Part shown: in pieces, positions 10,262 to 20,159 of the stretch
Layout of the letters: each line of letters begins with the position of its first letter
Numbering within the stretch: position 1 is the first letter of the stretch
Assembly: GCA_018136815.1 (NCBI GenBank)
Contig: CM030938.1
Span: forward strand, 532,128 to 596,127
DNA: 64,000 nucleotides
Source of the DNA: Isochrysis galbana
Taxonomy: Eukaryota > Haptophyta > Isochrysidales > Isochrysidaceae
Direction of reading: 5' to 3'
Made by a program: the position numbers and the translations under genes
The notes under the pieces: model-generated
Database searches by the model: none
Told to the model about the DNA's origin: nothing
The model's input: only the letters and a program-made list of their open reading frames with translations

Positions 10262-10480
10262 TTTCGCGAAATTTCGCGCGAAATGGCGCGCGGCATAAGG
10301 GCCCCAAATTTTGAAAAAAATTTCCGAAATCTGTACCCGTCCCTAGTCGCGCAAGGCGTGCAGATTCGGATTCTCCCTGGGCTCAAGTCCTGGTTCGCCG
10401 ATTTTCGTCTCGAAATTCGAGGATTGGAGTTTTATTTTTACTGTTACGGTAATTGTTCACGCGTTTAAGGTAATAAATGC
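10262..10480 (+). repeat. Dispersed repeat, copy 1 (other copy 39280-39425, minus)
   Basis: The part at about 10340-10470 matches the minus strand of 39280-39425 over roughly 130 bp. Shared blocks are GTCTCGAAATT, TGG-CTCAAG-CC and a final TTTAAGG. Both translate to a similar short peptide (GLKSWFADFRLEIRG versus GLKPRFADFGLEICE), suggesting it was once coding. It starts with GCGAAATTTCGCG palindromes. Confidence 0.55.
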
Positions 10481-10499
10481 AGGTAATAGAACTGGGCCC

Positions 10500-10735
10500 C
10501 TCTGCATTTCCTTCCCCCCCCCTTCTGCATTTCACCCCCCCCTCTGCAGTTCCCCCCCCCCCCCCCTCTGCAGTTCCCCCCCCCCTTCCTCAGATTCCCC
10601 CCCCCTCCGCAGATTTTCCCCCCCTCCGCAGATTTCCCCTCCCTCCGCAGATTTCCCCCCCCCTCCGTCGTTCCCCCCCCCTCCGCAGATTTCTTCCCCC
10701 CCCTCCGTCGCCCCCCCCCCCTCCGCGCGCCGAGA
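10500..10735 (+). repeat. C-rich minisatellite with CTGCAG/CCGCAG units
   Basis: About ten irregular units of roughly 20 bp, each a run of C (with some T) followed by CTCTGCAGTT or CTCCGCAGATTT. Every unit looks like a polypyrimidine tract plus CAG, i.e. an intron 3' end. No coding sequence is supported. Confidence 0.6.
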
Positions 10736-10804
10736 CGGCGGCTCTCTTCCGCGTCCGCGCGTTGAGACGCCGCGTTCTCTCTCTCCTTCCCTCCCCCGCG
10801 CGGA

Positions 10805-10965
10805 GGTCCTTCAGCGTCCTTCAACGGTGTCCCTCAACGGTGTCCTCCAGCGGTGTCCCGCAGCGCGTCCCTCAGCGGTGCCCCGCAGCGCGTCCCTCAG
10901 CGGTGTCCTCCAGCGCTGTCTCTCAGCGGTGTCTTCCAGCGCTGTCCCACAGCGCTCGGCAACGG
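10805..10965 (+). repeat. Minisatellite, unit about 16 bp
   Basis: Repeated CCTCAGCGGTGTCC / GCAGCGCGTCC units with small changes, at least nine in a row. Low-complexity frames only. Confidence 0.65.
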
Positions 10966-10984
10966 TCGTCGTCCCCTCGGAACT

Positions 10985-11130
10985 CGAGGTCCCCACCTCG
11001 AGACTCGAGTTTCACCGCGAGTTCGCGCGGGGGGAGACTCGAATCTCGAGACTCGAGTTCTCACCGCGAGTTCGCGCGGGGGGAAACTCGAGTTCCACCG
11101 CGAGCCTCGAGACTCGAGTTTCAAGACTCG
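10985..11130 (+). repeat. Tandem repeat, unit about 50-60 bp, rich in CTCGAG
   Basis: Nearly three imperfect units containing GAGACTCGAGTTTCACCGCG and TTCGCGCGGGGGGA. Each holds CTCGAG palindromes. Confidence 0.6.
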
Positions 11131-11209
11131 AGACAGGATTCGCGAGGGCGGCTCATACGCGGGCCTCGTTAACTTAATTTGTCGGCTCTATATCTTAGAT
11201 AAACACAAC

Positions 11210-11358
11210 AGCTACTGATATCAGCATATCAGCTGATATACTGCTCGCGTAGAGCCTCAGAGGTGATATCAGCTGATGGACCTCATAAGCTGATATAAGC
11301 TCCTGATATCAGTGTAAGCTCGAAGTCGGTGTCAGCTTATGAACTGATGCCACATCAC
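11210..11358 (+). repeat. hAT-like right end with GATATCAGCT subterminal repeats
   Basis: Several copies of CTGATATCAG and ATCAGCTGAT, ending ACTGATGCCACATCACTG at 11358. The reverse complement of that end, CAGTGATGTGGCATCAGT, closely resembles the terminal repeat of the complete hAT element at 37781-38724. No matching left end was found, so this is probably a lone or truncated end. Confidence 0.45.
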
Positions 11359-11443
11359 TGCGGACGATCGGCGCATGGCATGGCGTCACCGACGCCGCGC
11401 CACCGAAGCGCCCGCGAGAGGGCGCGAGGGCGAGGGCGCCCAG

Positions 11444-11830
11444 CCCGGATGGGACAACAGGTACAAGGTCAACAGGTTTCGGGGGCCTATTCCTATTAAG
11501 AGGACCTATTGACAGGTCGCAATAGGTCCGTAACAGGTCAAAATAAAACTCATTTTACTAATATTATAGATGTATGAGTATGTGATGTATATTATGAATA
11601 TGATTGGCTTCTGACTTCTGAGCTAAGTTACTAGGGAGAGGAAGGGATCCGAGATGATTTGGGCGTGGCTACGATAGCGGTACCTATAGTATAGGCCTAT
11701 AGCCACGCGCGAGCGCGAGGCGAGAATATTGAAAGATTTTTTTTACCTATTTCCTATTAACAGGTAACAGGTCTGGTAGGCCTCTTGACCTCTTAATAGA
11801 ACCTATTAGAAGCCTATTGTCCCATCTGGG
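11444..11830. mobile_element. 387-bp MITE with 8-bp target-site duplication
   Basis: Terminal inverted repeats: the left end reads CCCGGATGGGACAACAGG and the right end in reverse reads CCCAGATGGGACAATAGG. Immediately outside both ends is GCGCCCAG (11436-11443 and 11831-11838), an 8-bp duplication as expected for the hAT superfamily. The interior has AACAGGT/CCTATTAA subterminal repeats and no coding frame. It sits directly next to a decayed hAT transposase fragment, possibly inserted into it. Confidence 0.85.
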
Positions 11831-11838
11831 GCGCCCAG

Positions 11839-12465
11839 ACCGACGAGGTGCGAGGTGCGCGGGACGCTTTGGATCCACAATTTAGGGACGCGGCTGGTGA
11901 TTTGGATGAGGCAACCAGAGACCGCAGATGGATTGCACGCCGCACGCCATTGCCATTATTTTCGATCGTTTATGTCTACGTGATGCAATCCTCTCCTCTC
12001 CCAACCAAGACGAGGCTTGGCGCCATTACACCTATTCAACGGCCGAGGTTGTGAAAAGATTTGCGCAAGTAGAGATAGAGATAGAGCATAGAGAGGGAAT
12101 TCGCCATCTTGAAGAATGGCGTTGGCGCCTTCTCTCGGCCGTCTGCACTCGAAAATGCTAAGGTGATGGCGCCTTCTCAATGGTGGAGCGTCTACGGTAA
12201 GCATGTCCCCTTGCTTGCGGCTTTGGCACAGCAAGTTTTGTCACAACCGGCGGCTGCGCCTGCTGCGGAACGAAATTGGTCGGTGTATGGACAGATTCAC
12301 TCACAAGCTCGGTCGAGTATGAGCCATCACCATCACGTCGCAGATAAGCTGGTCTACTGCCACGAGTCACGAGTCGATGGACGTGCAGATGTGTGTGCAA
12401 AGTGCGGGATGGACTCCTGATGTTGCGAAGTGGGACAGCGACGACGATGATGACGACGAATAAGA
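11839..12465 (+). pseudogene. hAT transposase, C-terminal part, frameshifted
   Basis: Several frames together read like the C-terminal dimerisation region of a hAT transposase. ALDPQF is near 11868. Later comes QWWSVYGKHVPLLAALAQQVLSQP with ERNWSVYGQIHSQ (frame from 12109, about 12180-12330), then KLVYCHES, and in another frame an acidic DDDDDDE tail ending at a stop near 12463. The W..Y..P.L..LA..VLS.P and ER.WS motifs are typical of the family. At least two frame changes mean it is dead. The N-terminal and catalytic core are absent upstream, where the MITE lies. Confidence 0.65.
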
Positions 12466-12469
12466 TGAT

Positions 12470-13079
12470 TGGTGACGAGGGTGCTAGTCCAAGTGAGGAA
12501 ACCGTGCGCAAGTTATTTGTTTGTCTAATATAGCAAAAGTGCTCGTTGCTCGGTGCGCTCGGCAGCGCGCAGCGCGCCACGCGCAAGGCGAGCGCGCTCG
12601 CGCACGCCGCTAGCTACTATAAACACGGTGGCCAAACAGGAGGGGGTTTGACACACGGCAAAACACGGCTGTGTTTGGCTTTCGTAGAAACACGAAACAC
12701 GATAAACACGTGTTTCCCAGCTAGGATATGGAGCTTAGAGCAATATGAACTGTCAACTGTCGCGATGCACCTTCAAAGGTGCTTCCTGCCGCCGCTTAAG
12801 AGATGGTAGCTACGAGTAGAGCTGCACACAAGTCCCCACGTGCCCACACCGCACTCTCCCCTTAGAGAGTATGCCTTTTACCTCGAAAATCTTTTCTGTC
12901 CTTGGCCGCGCGATGGGGAGGAGCGTGTACTGGAGCGCGTAAAGTACTTTACTGGAGCGCGTGCTCGGGGCGCGAGCGGCGACGTTGTCCCTTGGAAACT
13001 TCCGGCAGAGCAACCGTTCGTGTGGAAGATTCCGCCACGCGATTCAGCCTCTCTCCTCGTGCCTCTCTCCTCGTGCGGC
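12470..13079. other. Intergenic, no gene seen
   Basis: Includes an A/C-rich patch at 12625-12720 with repeated AAACACG and TGTTTGGCTTTCG. Similar words occur near 29000 and 60780-60900, so this is probably another short dispersed repeat. The rest up to the G/C runs ahead of the glutamate synthase gene shows no convincing frame. Confidence 0.4.
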
Positions 13080-13520
13080 GGGGGGGCTCAGCGGCGGGGG
13101 GAGGGGGGGGGGGGAGGGCGATCGTTGCGGGAGGCAACGTTCCTCTCCCCCCGCGCGCCCCCCCCCCCCCCGCGCCCCCCCCCCGCCCCCCCGGCCCCCG
13201 CGTGCTCGCGCTCTCTACGAATGCCGCCCGCATGGGCGGGAGGGAGGGGGGAAGGGGGGGGGAAGGGGGGGGGGGAGGGGGGGGGGGGGGCGTGGCCATC
13301 GCGCTGGGATGTCGAGGGGAGGGGGGGGGAGAGGCGGGAGGGGGGAGGCGGGAGGCGGGGGAAGAGGGGGGGGGGGGGGGATGAAGGGGGCCCGTGTTCC
13401 CCCCCCCCCTCCCCCCCTCGGCCGCCGCTCTCCCGCTTCCCCCCCCCCCCCTCTCCCCCCCCCCCCATTCCCCCCCTCTTCCCAACCCTCCCCACCCCCC
13501 CCCCTTCCCCGCGCGCGTGG
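13080..13520 (+). promoter_or_regulatory. Alternating poly-G and poly-C runs upstream of Fd-GOGAT
   Basis: G runs at about 13080-13115, C runs at 13145-13195, long G runs at 13230-13385, then long C/T runs at 13395-13515, directly before the ATG at 13526. Complementary runs could fold into G-C duplexes or quadruplexes. They also produce long meaningless Gly/Arg/Pro frames. A promoter or 5'-UTR role is inferred from the recurrence of this layout at other gene starts. Confidence 0.4.
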
Positions 13521-13525
13521 CGACG

Positions 13526-16500
13526 ATGCTCGGGCTCTGCCTGCTCGCCGCCGCGGCGATCCACGCGCCCACGCTGCGGTTGCGGCCGCGCGCCGCGATC
13601 GGTGGCATCTCCACTATTGCCATGAGTGCAGCGCCACGCTTCCCCTCGCCTCACCTCCCCAAGGGCAAGATGGGAGCCCTCGGCACGCCAGAGCCGGGTC
13701 CAATGCCCCTCGTTGGAGAGAGGGACGCCTGTGGAGTGGGCTTCATCGCGGACACGAAGAGGCGCAACAACCACGACATCGTCGAGCGGGCACTCTATGC
13801 CCTCGGATGCATGGAGCATCGCGGCGGATGCGGCGGGGACCGCGTCTCCGGAGACGGAGCGGGAGTGATGACAGCGGTGCCGTGGAAGCTCTTTGAGGAG
13901 GAGGGCGCGCTTGCTGGCAAGCCGGCCGAATCGATGGGCGTGGCGATGGCCTTCCTCCCGCAGGACGAGGCCGCTGCTGCCGAGGCGCAAAAGGTCCTCG
14001 AGGACCAAGCCGCCAAGAAGGGTTTCGAGGTTGTAGGGTGGCGCGACGTGCCGCAGCGCAAGGAGGTCCTCGGTCCGATGGCGCTCGCTGCGCTGCCCAC
14101 CATCCGACAGGCCTTCATTCACCACCCGGAGCTCCGCGGCGACGAGCTCGAGTTCGCGCTCTACCGCCTCCGCCGCTCCGCCCAGGCCGACTACCTCGTC
14201 AAGAGCGCCCCCGTCTCGGAGGCCTATTTCGCGTCGCTCTCCTCACGCACGATTGTTTACAAGGGCATGGTCCAGTCAGCCGTTCTCCGCTCCTTCTACA
14301 ATGACCTGACCAACGAGCTGTTCACGTCCAACTTCGCCATCTACCACCGCCGCTTCTCGACCAACACCGTGCCCAAGTGGCCGCTTGCCCAGCCCATGCG
14401 CACCCTCGCCCACAACGGCGAGATCAACACGCTCATTGGCAACGTCAACTGGCAGCGTGCCCTCGATGTTGAGCGTGGCCGCCGTGACCCGCTCTGCTCG
14501 ATGGACAAGTCTGACTCGGCCAACCTCGACTCGGTGTTCGAGAACTCTGTCCGTGGCGGCAAGACCCCGGCGCTCGCACTCGCCGCGCTCGTGCCCGAGG
14601 CGTACAAGCAGCAGCCCGAGTATGATGACCACCCAGAGATCACCGCGATGCTGGACTACTATGCTGGTCTGCAGGAGCCTTGGGATGGCCCGGCACTTCT
14701 CACCTTCTGCGATGGCAAGCAGCTTGGCGCCTCGCTCGATCGCAACGGCCTTAGGCCAGCGCGCTTCCTAGAGACTAAGGACGGTCTCGTCGCTTTCATG
14801 TCTGAGACTGGTGTCGTCAAGGTCGACGACAAGGACGTGGTGCGCAAGGGCCGTCTCGGTCCAGGCAACATGATCACGATTGACCTCGAGACTGGTGTCT
14901 TCCGCACCAACCTGGACGTCAAAAAGGACCTTGCCTCGCAGGCCCCGTACGGCGAGTGGATGAAGAAGAAGGCGACCAAGCTGACGGCTATGTCGGACTT
15001 CACGGTCGAGGCGAGCACGCCGGTGCCCGAGAATATCGTCCAGCAAATGACCGCCTTTGGCTGGTCCTCGGAGGACCTTGAGATGCAGGTCGCCGACATG
15101 TCTAACGGCGGCAAGGAGACGCTCTTCTCCATGGGTGATGACACGCCGCTCGCCGTTCTCTCCGAATCTCCTCGCACGTTGTACGACTACTTCAAGCAGC
15201 GCTTCGCGCAGGTGACCAACCCCCCGATCGATCCGCTCCGTGAGGGCATTGTCATGGGCCTGGAAATGCCTATTGGCCAACGCCGTGACCTCGCGCTCGC
15301 GCCGGCCGAGGAGCTCGCTGACGTGCTCACGCTCGAGACGCCCGTCCTCAACGGCGAGGAGCTTAAGGCGCTCGCCGAAAAGAGGAAGGTGGCCACAGTC
15401 TCCACGCTCTACGCCATCGCCGACGGCCCCAAGGGGCTCAAGGAGGCGGTCAAGAAGCTTTGCAAGGCCGCTGAGGATGCCGTGAAGAACGGTGCAGAGG
15501 CCGTCGTGCTATCCGATTTCAAGGAGGGCGGTATGGATGCTGCATCCACCTTCGTCCCGCCCATGGTGGCTGTTGGAGCCGTCCACCACCACCTCATCGC
15601 CGCCGGCCTCCGCACTCGCGCCTCTATCATCATGGAGACCGCGCAGGCGTGGTCGACCCACCACGTCGCGTGCCTCGTGGGCTATGGTGCCTCTGCCGTG
15701 CACCCATACTTGCTCTGGCAGTCGGTGCGCTACCTGTACGAGTCGGACAAGTCAGCCAAGATGCGCGAGACCGGCAAGCTGAACGATATTTCGCTGAACG
15801 CCGCCCTGGCCAACACCCGCAAGGCCCTTGAGGCCGGCGTGCTGAAGATCCTCTCCAAGATTGGCATCTCGCTTCTCTCGTCTTACCACGGCGCTCAGAT
15901 CTTCGAGGCCATTGGTGTTGGCGGCGAGCTGATAGACATGGCCTTCCGCGGCACCCCGTCCCGTGTCGGCGGTCTCACCCCCGAAGACCTCGCGGAGGAG
16001 GTGGCTGAGTGGCATGCGGCTGCCTTCGGTGAGTCCGCACCGGACCGCCTCTACAACTACGGCTTCGTCAAGTATTACCAAAAGAAGGAGCACCATGAGA
16101 ACACGCCCCCTATGTCTAAGATGCTCCATAAGGCTCTGAAGACGTTCAACAACGACAAGGACGCCGGCTTTGATCAGTACAAGCTGTTCCAGGAGTCGCT
16201 CGCCGCCTCGCCTGCCACTACCATCCGCGACATGCTCGAGATGGTCTCGGACCGCAAGCCTATCCCCCTTGAGGAGGTCGAGCCGGTTGAGGCCATCATG
16301 AAGCGCTTCGCCACCGGCGGTATGTCGCTCGGCGCACTCTCTCGGGAGGCTCATGAGACCCTTGCCATCGGCGTCAACCGCGCGGGCGGCCGCTCCAACT
16401 CGGGAGAAGGTGGCGAGGACGAGGCGCGCTGGAAGCGCATCGAGGACGTTGATGAGCTGGGCAACTCGCCCAGCTTCCCACACCTCAAGGGACTGCAAAA

Positions 16501-18253
16501 CGGCGACATCGCCATCTCAAAGATCAAGCAGGTGGCATCCGGACGCTTTGGCGTCACCCCCGCTTACCTGATGTCGGCCGAGCAGATCGAGATCAAAATC
16601 GCTCAGGGCGCCAAACCCGGCGAGGGCGGCCAGCTGCCTGGCGCCAAGGTGAATACCTACATCGCCTCGATCCGCGCGTGCAAGCGAGGTGTGATGCTCA
16701 TCTCGCCTCCACCGCACCACGACATCTATTCAATCGAGGACCTCGCTCAGCTCATCTACGATCTGCACCAAATTAATCCCTCTGCCAAGGTCTCGGTGAA
16801 GCTTGTCGGTCAGGTCGGCATTGGCACTGTGGCCTCCGGCGTCGCCAAGGCCGACGCCGACGTCATCCAAATCTCGGGCCACGATGGCGGTACCGGCGCC
16901 TCGCCCCTCACTTCTATCAAGCACGCTGGCGGCCCATGGGAGCTCGGCTTGGCCGAGGCTCATCAGGCTCTCCTCCTCAATGAGCTCCGCGATCGCGTCG
17001 TCCTGCGCGTCGACGGCGGTCTTAAGACTGGCTACGACGTTGTCATGGGCGCGCTCCTCGGCGCCGACGAATTCGGCTTCGGCACCATCGCCATGATCGC
17101 TGTCGGCTGCGTGATGGCGCGCATCTGCCATACTAACAATTGCCCGGTCGGGGTCACCACGCAAAAGGAGGCCCTCCGCGCCAAGTTTGTCGGCGTGCCG
17201 AACGACATGCTCGGTTTCTTCCTGTACGTTGCTGAGGAGACCCGACAGGTCCTCGCCCATCTCGGCTACAAGTCCCTCTCCGAGGTCGTCGGCCGCGCTG
17301 ACCTTCTGAAGCAGCGTGAGCGCACGCTTCACAAGACGTCGAATCTGGACCTCTCCTACGTTGCTCAGATGCCCGACGTTACCACAAACCGCGACTGGGC
17401 CCCGGAGGCGCCCAAACCATGGGCGCAGACCGGCACCCTTGATGACGAGCTCTTGGCCCGCGATGACGTCAAGCGTGCCATCGAAAAGCACGAGGACGTC
17501 CAGCTGACGGTGCCCATCACAAACGTTGACCGTACCGTCACAGCGCGCATCGCCGGTGCCATTGCCAAGGCCCACGGCAACAAGGGCTGGAAGGGATCGC
17601 TCCACATGATCTTCGAGGGCTGCGCCGGCCAGTCGTTCGGCTTCTGCTGCCTCGATGGTCTTGACCTCGAGGTGCGTGGTGACGCCAACGACTACGTTGG
17701 CAAGTCCATGCACGGCGGCCGCATCCGCATCCGGCCCGTCGACGAGATAGGCTTCGACCCGCTGGACTCAGTCATCGTTGGCAACACCTGCTTGTACGGG
17801 GCCACGGGCGGCCGCTTTTTCGCCTCTGGCCGTGCGGGCGAACGTTTCTGCGTGCGCAATTCCAACGCCGAGGCCGTCATTGAGGGTACCGGCGACCACT
17901 GCTGCGAGTACATGACGGGTGGCGTGGTGGTTTCGCTTGGACCAGTCGGCCGCAATGTTGGGGCGGGTCAGACAGGCGGCTGGGGCTACTTCCTCGAGGA
18001 GGGCGACTACTCGCTCGAGGGACGCGTCAATGGTGACGTACAGATGCAGCGCGTCAACCCGATCGGAGCGGCGCAGCTCAAGGAGCTCATTGAGGCACAC
18101 GTGGAGGCCACAGGCTCCCAGAAGGGCGCCGCGATCCTCGCGGACTGGGACAACTACCTGCCAAAGTTCTGGCAGGTGTACCCGTCATCGGAGAAGGACG
18201 CTCCCGAGGTCTCGGGCGTTGCCGCTGCCGTCGAGGATGCAGTTGCCGCTTGA
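13526..18253 (+). CDS. glsF: Ferredoxin-dependent glutamate synthase (Fd-GOGAT), plastid-targeted
   Basis: Makes two glutamates from glutamine and 2-oxoglutarate using reduced ferredoxin, the second step of plastid ammonium assimilation. The frame is 1575 codons with no intron. I start at the ATG at 13526 because upstream codons come from the poly-C tract. Residues 1-12 (MLGLCLLAAAAI) look like a signal peptide, followed by an Arg/Ala-rich, acid-poor transit-like stretch, as in plastids of secondary origin. Cys69 in RDACGVGF is the expected N-terminal nucleophile of the class-II glutaminase after processing. The FMN/2-oxoglutarate synthase domain occupies roughly residues 850-1230 (GGMSLGALSREAHE, GAKPGEGGQLPG, ISGHDGGTGASPL). 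The 3Fe-4S ligands are Cys1195, Cys1201 and Cys1206 (C-x5-C-x4-C). The Gly-rich GXGXG beta-helix fills the C-terminus. No NADH-binding small subunit is fused, which fits the ferredoxin type. Confidence 0.95.
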   Translation: MLGLCLLAAAAIHAPTLRLRPRAAIGGISTIAMSAAPRFPSPHLPKGKMGALGTPEPGPMPLVGERDACGVGFIADTKRRNNHDIVERALYALGCMEHRGGCGGDRVSGDGAGVMTAVPWKLFEEEGALAGKPAESMGVAMAFLPQDEAAAAEAQKVLEDQAAKKGFEVVGWRDVPQRKEVLGPMALAALPTIRQAFIHHPELRGDELEFALYRLRRSAQADYLVKSAPVSEAYFASLSSRTIVYKGMVQSAVLRSFYNDLTNELFTSNFAIYHRRFSTNTVPKWPLAQPMRTLAHNGEINTLIGNVNWQRALDVERGRRDPLCSMDKSDSANLDSVFENSVRGGKTPALALAALVPEAYKQQPEYDDHPEITAMLDYYAGLQEPWDGPALLTFCDGKQLGASLDRNGLRPARFLETKDGLVAFMSETGVVKVDDKDVVRKGRLGPGNMITIDLETGVFRTNLDVKKDLASQAPYGEWMKKKATKLTAMSDFTVEASTPVPENIVQQMTAFGWSSEDLEMQVADMSNGGKETLFSMGDDTPLAVLSESPRTLYDYFKQRFAQVTNPPIDPLREGIVMGLEMPIGQRRDLALAPAEELADVLTLETPVLNGEELKALAEKRKVATVSTLYAIADGPKGLKEAVKKLCKAAEDAVKNGAEAVVLSDFKEGGMDAASTFVPPMVAVGAVHHHLIAAGLRTRASIIMETAQAWSTHHVACLVGYGASAVHPYLLWQSVRYLYESDKSAKMRETGKLNDISLNAALANTRKALEAGVLKILSKIGISLLSSYHGAQIFEAIGVGGELIDMAFRGTPSRVGGLTPEDLAEEVAEWHAAAFGESAPDRLYNYGFVKYYQKKEHHENTPPMSKMLHKALKTFNNDKDAGFDQYKLFQESLAASPATTIRDMLEMVSDRKPIPLEEVEPVEAIMKRFATGGMSLGALSREAHETLAIGVNRAGGRSNSGEGGEDEARWKRIEDVDELGNSPSFPHLKGLQNGDIAISKIKQVASGRFGVTPAYLMSAEQIEIKIAQGAKPGEGGQLPGAKVNTYIASIRACKRGVMLISPPPHHDIYSIEDLAQLIYDLHQINPSAKVSVKLVGQVGIGTVASGVAKADADVIQISGHDGGTGASPLTSIKHAGGPWELGLAEAHQALLLNELRDRVVLRVDGGLKTGYDVVMGALLGADEFGFGTIAMIAVGCVMARICHTNNCPVGVTTQKEALRAKFVGVPNDMLGFFLYVAEETRQVLAHLGYKSLSEVVGRADLLKQRERTLHKTSNLDLSYVAQMPDVTTNRDWAPEAPKPWAQTGTLDDELLARDDVKRAIEKHEDVQLTVPITNVDRTVTARIAGAIAKAHGNKGWKGSLHMIFEGCAGQSFGFCCLDGLDLEVRGDANDYVGKSMHGGRIRIRPVDEIGFDPLDSVIVGNTCLYGATGGRFFASGRAGERFCVRNSNAEAVIEGTGDHCCEYMTGGVVVSLGPVGRNVGAGQTGGWGYFLEEGDYSLEGRVNGDVQMQRVNPIGAAQLKELIEAHVEATGSQKGAAILADWDNYLPKFWQVYPSSEKDAPEVSGVAAAVEDAVAA

Positions 18254-18953
18254 GTACGAAACAGATTGCAACTCTTGTAGATGCCGCTCAAGGGATGCTC
18301 CCATCTCTGCTAGACGCGCATGGCAGGGCGATGCACAGTAAGATACCCTAGCCTGCTGTGGTATCCGCGCGGCGCGTGTTGACGTGCCTCGTTCTGGTAC
18401 GCATCTGCCTGGGTAACCCAGGTGATGTAGCACGGCGCTCTGGCGCCTGGCGCAGTACATTTGCCGTCGTGCTGCTGGCCCTCTGATTAGCTGACACAGA
18501 CCCGTCCCGTCGCACGAAGACGCGAGTGGCGAGTCGAGAGCCGCAGACCTGCTCACCTTGTTTGTTCTGCATGGCCTCTGAAACATATGACTGCGTGCCA
18601 AGCTGGGGCGTTGTATTCTTGCGGTGTCCGCCTTTGTCTGTTTGTGGGTGAGCGCTGATGATGCCAGACGTTCAGCAATGACGGCTGACGCCCCTGCACC
18701 TCCGCATGTGTCCAACCATGCGTGCTGAGTGCTAGTCGTGCAGCGATGGGGAGGGAGCGGACTATGTACCTGTGCTTCAGCCTTTCCATGTGGTCGAAAC
18801 CGTGAGTGTTCGGATGCACACCTAGCAGCCTTATAGCAAACGACAAGCGATAGCTCGCCGAAGTACTCTACCACAATGTGAACTATACGTGTCGGCCACT
18901 GGCATGTGAGGATGTCGCACTTGCGACAGCCTGCGCACGCTAGGCACATTTTA
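18254..18953. other. Intergenic downstream of Fd-GOGAT, no gene seen
   Basis: Mixed composition with short frames only, none with a recognisable motif. It probably includes the 3'-UTR of the glutamate synthase gene. No clear polyadenylation signal was identified. Confidence 0.4.
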
Positions 18954-19440
18954 GGGTGGTCAAATAGTGATTTACAACTATTAACATGGAACACGTGGGT
19001 GGGGGGTGGGGCTGCATTTTTTGACCGTCCTCCCAAGACAATCGACCAACAACAGGCCTGCCCGGAACCCGCGCTCTGAACCAGGCTCGTGGTAGCGCAC
19101 CCGAGCCGAATCCCGGATACCGAAGACAAAGGAATGAAGGGGGGAAGGGGAGGAGGTGGAGGAAAGGGAAGTTAAGGGCGGTGGCAACAGGGATGGGGAA
19201 GTACCCTAGTCTAGTAGGTGTGTAGCCCAGAATCTTCAGATGTTTTTTTTTTGACCGTCCTCCCAAGCCCCCCCAAAAATCAGGGCTCGCCTGCCGCCAC
19301 GAAAAAGTCCCGAGGAAAATGGAGCAAAATGGTGGGTTTTACCGCCCCCCTCGCCCCCCCTCTGCACACGCGCTGGGGCTCTAACAGTAGCAATAAAGAA
19401 GGCGGTCGCGCCCAGGGGCCCATAAGGTTATTTCGGGGCG
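18954..19440 (+). repeat. GGTCAAA-family repeat, split by a SINE-like insertion
   Basis: 18954-19037 begins GGGTGGTCAAA and runs to TTTTTTGACCGTCC. After the SINE-like insert the family resumes at 19247 with TTTTTTGACCGTCC and continues through CTGCCGCCACGAAAA and GGCGGTCGCGCCC. The same order, inverted, occurs at about 47320-47540. A shorter related copy is at 6014-6077. Confidence 0.55.
19038..19246 (+). mobile_element. SINE-like element with 21-bp target-site duplication, copy 1
   Basis: The body is bracketed by a perfect 21-bp repeat (19017-19037 and 19247-19267, starting TTTTTTGACCG). It ends with CTTCAGATG plus a T run. Near 19090-19115 it holds GGTAGCGCACCCGAG and CCGAATCCCGG, similar to tRNA D-arm and T-arm control boxes but much closer together than in a tRNA. 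A second diverged copy lies at 34160-34373. It has no coding capacity. Pol III origin is inferred from the box-like words and the terminal T run; the duplication is seen directly. Confidence 0.65.
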
Positions 19441-20159
19441 GTTGTCTTATGACACGCGATTCCCCCGAGATCCGTCCGCGGTATCGCGGGCGCCCGACCT
19501 TCATCTGGTGCCCAAAGCAGGGAGGGAAGTCACCCGCGGAGCACCCCGGGCACCCCACAGCGCGTGCACACGGCTGTCTTGGCCTTGGCCATAAGGGAGA
19601 CCGCCCTGACTGACCGCCCCGACCCGCCCCTCGCGGGAATCGCCCGCGCTTCGTACTCGACAGCAACGACCTCTATCTATTACCTCCTCAACTCCTCAAC
19701 GCAGGGGCCGTGGGGCCGTCGACGCGTGGCTAGCGAGCGCCAATGTCCAGGCCGCCCTCGCGGCGCTCCTCTGCTCGACAGCGCCTCACCCGGCGCTGAT
19801 CGACAAGGCTCGGCCCGGGGGCGGCCCGAGGACGGGACATGTCGCGGTGCTCCACGCCGCTGCGCTCGAAAAAAAAGGCTGAAAAGCTTGCCGGAGCGCA
19901 CGAGAGCGCTTCTGGCGAGACCACGCCACTGGGGGTAGAGCTAATATTCGCCCGGTGGGTGGCGGCCTTTGCAGGCGGTACTCACCAACGTTGCCCGCGT
20001 TGGTTGACTCCTGGACGGGATAGGCGCAGCTCTCGAGCAGCCATCGACTCCAACCGGATTTGGTAGGGAGCGGGCGGACGGCGACGAGCTCGTGAGCAAG
20101 CGAGCAAGCTGCTCGCCGCGGCGTTCGAGGCAATGATGGTATGATGGTGCCGGCGACGT
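19441..20159. other. Intergenic / LINE B 3' flank, no gene seen
   Basis: GC-rich with short frames on both strands. No motif recognised. Downstream of the last recognisable RT-region codon of LINE B (about 20200) the minus strand has short repeated CGTGCGACC words. Confidence 0.35.

Noticed and set aside
9875-10386. Frames running through the N gap at 10001-10100
   Set aside because: The gap size is arbitrary, so any frame across it is meaningless. The same applies at 35101-35200.
12840-14125. Gly/Pro/Arg-rich frames on both strands next to Fd-GOGAT
   Set aside because: Shadow frames of the poly-G/poly-C region and of the glutamate synthase coding strand.
14276-18100. Long minus-strand frames (up to 327 codons) antisense to Fd-GOGAT
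   Set aside because: High GC removes stops in the antisense phase. They mirror the well-supported Fd-GOGAT codons and show no motifs of their own.
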